From the NCBI GenBank assembly GCA_002441465.1, contig DJWE01000071.1, forward strand, positions 11,614 through 75,613: 64,000 bases of DNA, in the 5' to 3' direction. The number at the start of each line of letters is the position of its first letter. Positions within the stretch are counted from its first letter, which is position 1. The notes below the pieces were generated by a model that saw nothing but the letters and a program-made list of their open reading frames with translations, ran no database searches and was not told the origin of the DNA. The translations under genes were made by a program, and so were the position numbers. This DNA is from Propionibacteriaceae bacterium UBA6238. GTDB taxonomy: Bacteria > Actinomycetota > Actinomycetes > Propionibacteriales > Propionibacteriaceae. Below, in pieces: positions 61,277 through 64,000 of this stretch.

Positions 61277-62593
61277 TCAGTCCGCAGGCGCGGCACGCGC
61301 GGCTGGGTGCAGCTGCGGGTCGTCGGAAACGAAGGTACGCACAGGCCCGGGCCCGGAATCGGCGGTCTCGAACCGCACCGTGACCCGGCCCAGCCCCGAC
61401 CCCCACACCCAGCCCGCGCCGAACTCGTCATGCACCACGTCGGAGCCGGGCAGCCAACCCGCTGGACGCCTGGTCAGCGGCGCTTCCGCCTCCTCGACCA
61501 CCCGACCCGGACTCCGATCGGCCAGATCGAACAGGGGTTCCTGCGCGACCTCGACGAGTCCCGAGACGCCGACCCCGAGCAGCCGGACGCCTCCGGCGGT
61601 GTCGAGCCCGTCCAGCAGGCTCTGGGCGACTTGGGCCACCACGTCGACCCGATCGGTCGCGCCGTCGAGAGTGCGGGAGCGGCTCACCGAGGAGAAGTCG
61701 GGCCAGCGCAGCTTCACCGTGACCGTCCGAGCGAACAGCGCCGACCGCACCAGCCGCTGCACCACCTGGGCAGCCTGCCGATCGGCGATACCGGCAAGGA
61801 TCTCGGCGTCGGCGATGTCGCGTTCGAAGGTGTCCTCCACCGAGATCGACTTCATCTCCCGTTCCGGCTCGACCGGGCGATCGTCGTCGGCGCGCGCCAA
61901 GGCGAAGAGATGCTCCCCGCCCGCCCGACCCAGCTCTCGGACCAGCTCGGCCGAGGACAGGCGTTGCAGGTCGGCCACCGTGCGCACCCCGAGCCGGGAC
62001 AACCGATCCATGGTGGCCGGGCCGACGCCGGGGATGGCCCGCGCCGGCAGTGGCGCGATCGTGGCCACCTCGGTGCCGGGCGCGATCAGACGCACTCCGT
62101 CGGGCTTGGCCAGCTCGCTGGCCACTTTCGCGATGAACTTCGAGCTGCCCAGGCCCACCGAGGCGGTCAAGCCCCCCGTGGCCTCGGTCAGCCGGGCTCG
62201 GAGGTCGGTCGCCAGCTCCTGCAGCGACGCCGGATCCAACTGCGGATCCGGCCCGGCGGCGAGGTCCACGAACGCTTCGTCCAGGCTGAGCGGCTCGACC
62301 AAGGGCGACAACTCCCGCAGCAGGCCCATCACGATGCCGCTCGCCTGCCGGTAGGCGTCGAAACGGCCGGCCAGGAAGGCGGCGTGCGGACAGCGCCGCC
62401 GAGCCTCGCTCATCGCCATTGCCGAACCGACCCCGAATCGCCGCGCCTCGTACGACGCCGTCGATACCACCCCGCGCAGACCGATCCCGCCCACGATCAC
62501 CGGTTTGCCGCGCAGGGAGGGCTTGTCGCGTTGCTCCACGGCCGCGAAGAACGCGTCCAGGTCGAGATGCAGCACTGAGGCCTGGGCACGCAC
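61277..62593 (-). CDS. dinB: DNA polymerase IV
   Basis: This 438-residue Y-family polymerase has VLHLDLDAFFAAVEQRDKPS (~7-26), the active-site SLDEAF (~100-105), TASVGLGSSKFIAKVASELA (~130-149) and the little-finger region. A C-terminal extension (~370-438, RPAGWLPGSDVVHDEFGAG onward) is common in actinobacterial DinB. GAGGGAG lies 5 bases before the GTG at 62593; a GTG at 62599 overlaps the upstream stop and is the alternative start. It probably works in translesion synthesis. Confidence 0.93.
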   Translation of the reverse strand: MRAQASVLHLDLDAFFAAVEQRDKPSLRGKPVIVGGIGLRGVVSTASYEARRFGVGSAMAMSEARRRCPHAAFLAGRFDAYRQASGIVMGLLRELSPLVEPLSLDEAFVDLAAGPDPQLDPASLQELATDLRARLTEATGGLTASVGLGSSKFIAKVASELAKPDGVRLIAPGTEVATIAPLPARAIPGVGPATMDRLSRLGVRTVADLQRLSSAELVRELGRAGGEHLFALARADDDRPVEPEREMKSISVEDTFERDIADAEILAGIADRQAAQVVQRLVRSALFARTVTVKLRWPDFSSVSRSRTLDGATDRVDVVAQVAQSLLDGLDTAGGVRLLGVGVSGLVEVAQEPLFDLADRSPGRVVEEAEAPLTRRPAGWLPGSDVVHDEFGAGWVWGSGLGRVTVRFETADSGPGPVRTFVSDDPQLHPAARAAPAD

Positions 62594-62595
62594 GC

Positions 62596-63291
62596 TCACT
62601 CCCTCGACTCGAGGTAGGCGCGGCCACGCGGCGAGAGCCGATATCCCACCCGGAGGCTCTCGGTGAGGCCGAGCGCCTTCAGCCGGCGAATGTCCGCCTT
62701 CATCGGTGCGACCTCGCGACCCAGTCGCGCCGCCAGTTCGGTGGAGATCACGCCGGGATTGTCCCGGATCCACTCCAGGATCGGACGCGTCCACGGGCCG
62801 CTGCGCTTGCCTGCGTCGAGTCTCGCGACGGCGGCGGTGAGCTGGGCCAGGTCTGCGGCGTCGGGCACCTGTTCGCGGAGACGGACGCGGGGATCCTCGC
62901 CCACCCAGGACAGCCGGACCCGGTAAACGTGGTCGCCGCCCTTGCTCGCCCGGGGGCCTCTTCGCGAGGGTCGCAGGCCGGCCTCCTCACCCCCCGGCGT
63001 GGACGTGCCCGCGCCACCCCTGTCCCCGACCGAGACGTCGGCGTCAGGAGGGGACGTCGTGGGCCAGAGCTGGCGACGCAGTGCGTCCAGGCTCGAAAAC
63101 CCGGCAGCCACGGCGTCGGCTTCGGTGAGCTCGCCGGCATCGAACACTTCGGTCACCGCGTCGAAGCGGATCAGGCCGGCGCTGGTCAGCTGGGTTCGGC
63201 CCACCGTGACCCGGGGCGTCTCCCAACGGCGGAACGCGAGCGAGATGGTGCCGCTTCGCACCCCCTCGGCGATTCTGGCCGGCAACAGCAT
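62596..63291 (-). CDS. ASCH-domain protein with C-terminal winged helix
   Basis: This 231-residue protein starts with an ASCH (PUA-like) fold: MLLPARIAEGVRSGTISLAF, RRWETPRVTVGRTQLTSAGL and LTEADAVAAGFSSLDALRRQ (~55-74). A Gly/Arg-rich linker (~85-118) joins it to a second conserved part (HVYRVRLSWVGEDPRVRLRE) and a C-terminal winged helix (WIRDNPGVISTELAARLGRE, ~185-204). RNA or nucleotide-modification roles are known for ASCH proteins, but none can be assigned. It overlaps folA by one base (TGATG) and the following dinB region (GTGA). Confidence 0.85.
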   Translation of the reverse strand: MLLPARIAEGVRSGTISLAFRRWETPRVTVGRTQLTSAGLIRFDAVTEVFDAGELTEADAVAAGFSSLDALRRQLWPTTSPPDADVSVGDRGGAGTSTPGGEEAGLRPSRRGPRASKGGDHVYRVRLSWVGEDPRVRLREQVPDAADLAQLTAAVARLDAGKRSGPWTRPILEWIRDNPGVISTELAARLGREVAPMKADIRRLKALGLTESLRVGYRLSPRGRAYLESRE

Positions 63292-63776
63292 CAACGCCGC
63301 CGGTAGTGCACGAAGTCGAACCCGTCGTGCGGTTCGCGCGAGACCTCCGCCCAATCGGTGGGGTCGATGTCGGGGAAGCGGACCGAGCCCTCAGCCTGAG
63401 CGTGCACTTCGGTGAGATCCAGATCGGTGAGGAGCGGCCACGCCTGGGCGTACACGCTGCCACCACCAGCGATGAAGACGGTGTCGTCGAGACTGCGGGC
63501 GAGGTCGATCGCTGCGCCGACCGAAGCGGCTGTGCGGCCCTGGGCGCGCCCGTCGCTGGGCAGGATCACGTCGTCGGGCCGACTGGTCACCACGATGGTG
63601 GTGCGCCCGGGCAACCAGCGTCCGATCGCGTCATGGGTGCGACGCCCCATCACCAGGACGTGACCGTGGGTGACGCGCTTGAACCGTGCCCAGTCCTCAG
63701 CGATTTCGAACGGCTGTCGCTCGCCGTCGCCGATCACCCCGTTGGCGTCGACGATCGCGATCCCGATGAGCGGCAT
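63291..63776 (-). CDS. folA: dihydrofolate reductase
   Basis: This 161-residue enzyme has the DHFR start IGIAIVDANGVIGDGERQPF (~4-23), catalytic Asp/Glu region in EIAEDWARFKRVTHGHVLVMGRRTHDAIG (cited as ~24-52) and the NADPH-binding VFIAGGGSVYAQAWPLLTDL (~102-121). It reduces dihydrofolate to tetrahydrofolate. It follows thyA by 9 bases, the usual thyA-folA pair that recycles folate after dTMP synthesis. Confidence 0.95.
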   Translation of the reverse strand: MPLIGIAIVDANGVIGDGERQPFEIAEDWARFKRVTHGHVLVMGRRTHDAIGRWLPGRTTIVVTSRPDDVILPSDGRAQGRTAASVGAAIDLARSLDDTVFIAGGGSVYAQAWPLLTDLDLTEVHAQAEGSVRFPDIDPTDWAEVSREPHDGFDFVHYRRR

Positions 63777-63785
63777 CAGGCCTCC

Positions 63786-64000
63786 TCAGACGGCAATGGG
63801 CGCCTTGATGCCCGGGTGCGGGTCGTAGCCGACCACCTCGATGTCGCGCAGCTCGAAGGCGTCGATCTCGGTTACGTCCGCGTTCAGCCGCAGCGTGGGC
63901 AGCGGGCGCGGTTCCCGGGTGAGTTGCAGCCGGGCTTGTTCGAGGTGGTTGCTGTAGAGGTGGGCGTCGCCGAGAGTGTGCACGAAATCGCCCACGCCCA
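63786..64000 (-). CDS. thyA: thymidylate synthase, C-terminal part (5' end beyond window)
   Basis: The visible ~70 residues match the end of ThyA: GDFVHTLGDAHLYSNHLEQA, then LPTLRLNADVTEIDAFELRD and YDPHPGIKAPIAV. The His-Tyr-Asn segment binds dUMP. The gene runs beyond the right edge. Confidence 0.95.
   Translation of the reverse strand, partial: GVGDFVHTLGDAHLYSNHLEQARLQLTREPRPLPTLRLNADVTEIDAFELRDIEVVGYDPHPGIKAPIAV

Noticed and set aside
1..64000. CRISPR arrays, rRNA, insertion sequences, prophage genes
   Set aside because: No regularly spaced repeats, no rRNA motifs and no transposase, integrase or phage structural proteins among the proteins inspected.

Overview
The window is chromosomal DNA from a high-GC actinomycete. 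The evidence is the strong G/C bias at third codon positions, frequent GTG starts, ATGA/GTGA stop-start overlaps, a complete menaquinone block, a Corynebacterium-like inositol gene order and DUF3618, LCP and actinobacterial DinB families. A propionibacterial-type lineage is a reasonable guess but cannot be proved here. No rRNA, CRISPR array, insertion sequence or prophage was seen.

Region 1 (1-19.5 kb) is an inositol utilisation island, almost entirely on the minus strand. It encodes a sugar-type ABC importer, a full inositol-to-acetyl-CoA pathway (IolG, IolE-like, IolD, IolB, IolC, a DeoC-like aldolase replacing IolJ, IolA) and a divergent GntR regulator. Four copies of a 12-bp palindrome (WTGTMARGACAW) lie in front of the importer, iolG, iolC/gntR and a transaldolase-iolD-TauE operon, so they look like one GntR regulon. 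A second module (LacI regulator, isomerase, inositol dehydrogenase) has its own pair of perfect palindromes and probably handles another inositol isomer or product.

Region 2 (19.5-33 kb) holds menD-menC-menA-menE, a secreted lytic transglycosylase, a NarL-type two-component system whose kinase appears to be a tandem fusion, a dCMP deaminase, an FMN-riboswitch-controlled riboflavin ABC importer (ribX, ribY), and alanine dehydrogenase with an amidohydrolase.

Region 3 (33-41 kb) has tRNA-Lys(CTT), an alpha-glucoside-type ABC importer without an ATPase, an extra binding protein, a DUF3618 protein, a 1-Cys peroxiredoxin, a K+ channel and a DinB-fold protein.

Region 4 (41-60 kb) is an exopolysaccharide locus. 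Two large, divergent LuxR paralogues and an LCP ligase are followed by a tightly coupled minus-strand operon: initiating phosphoglycosyltransferase, three GT2 enzymes, an EpsG-like polymerase, a pyruvyltransferase, a Wzx flippase and an FrhB-like iron-sulfur protein. A tyrosine autokinase and its phosphatase are transcribed divergently.

Region 5 (60-64 kb) contains tRNA-Leu(TAG), a TDT/SLAC1 transporter behind a CsoR/CstR-type operator, then dinB, an ASCH-winged-helix protein, folA and the end of thyA, with overlapping or nearly touching reading frames.
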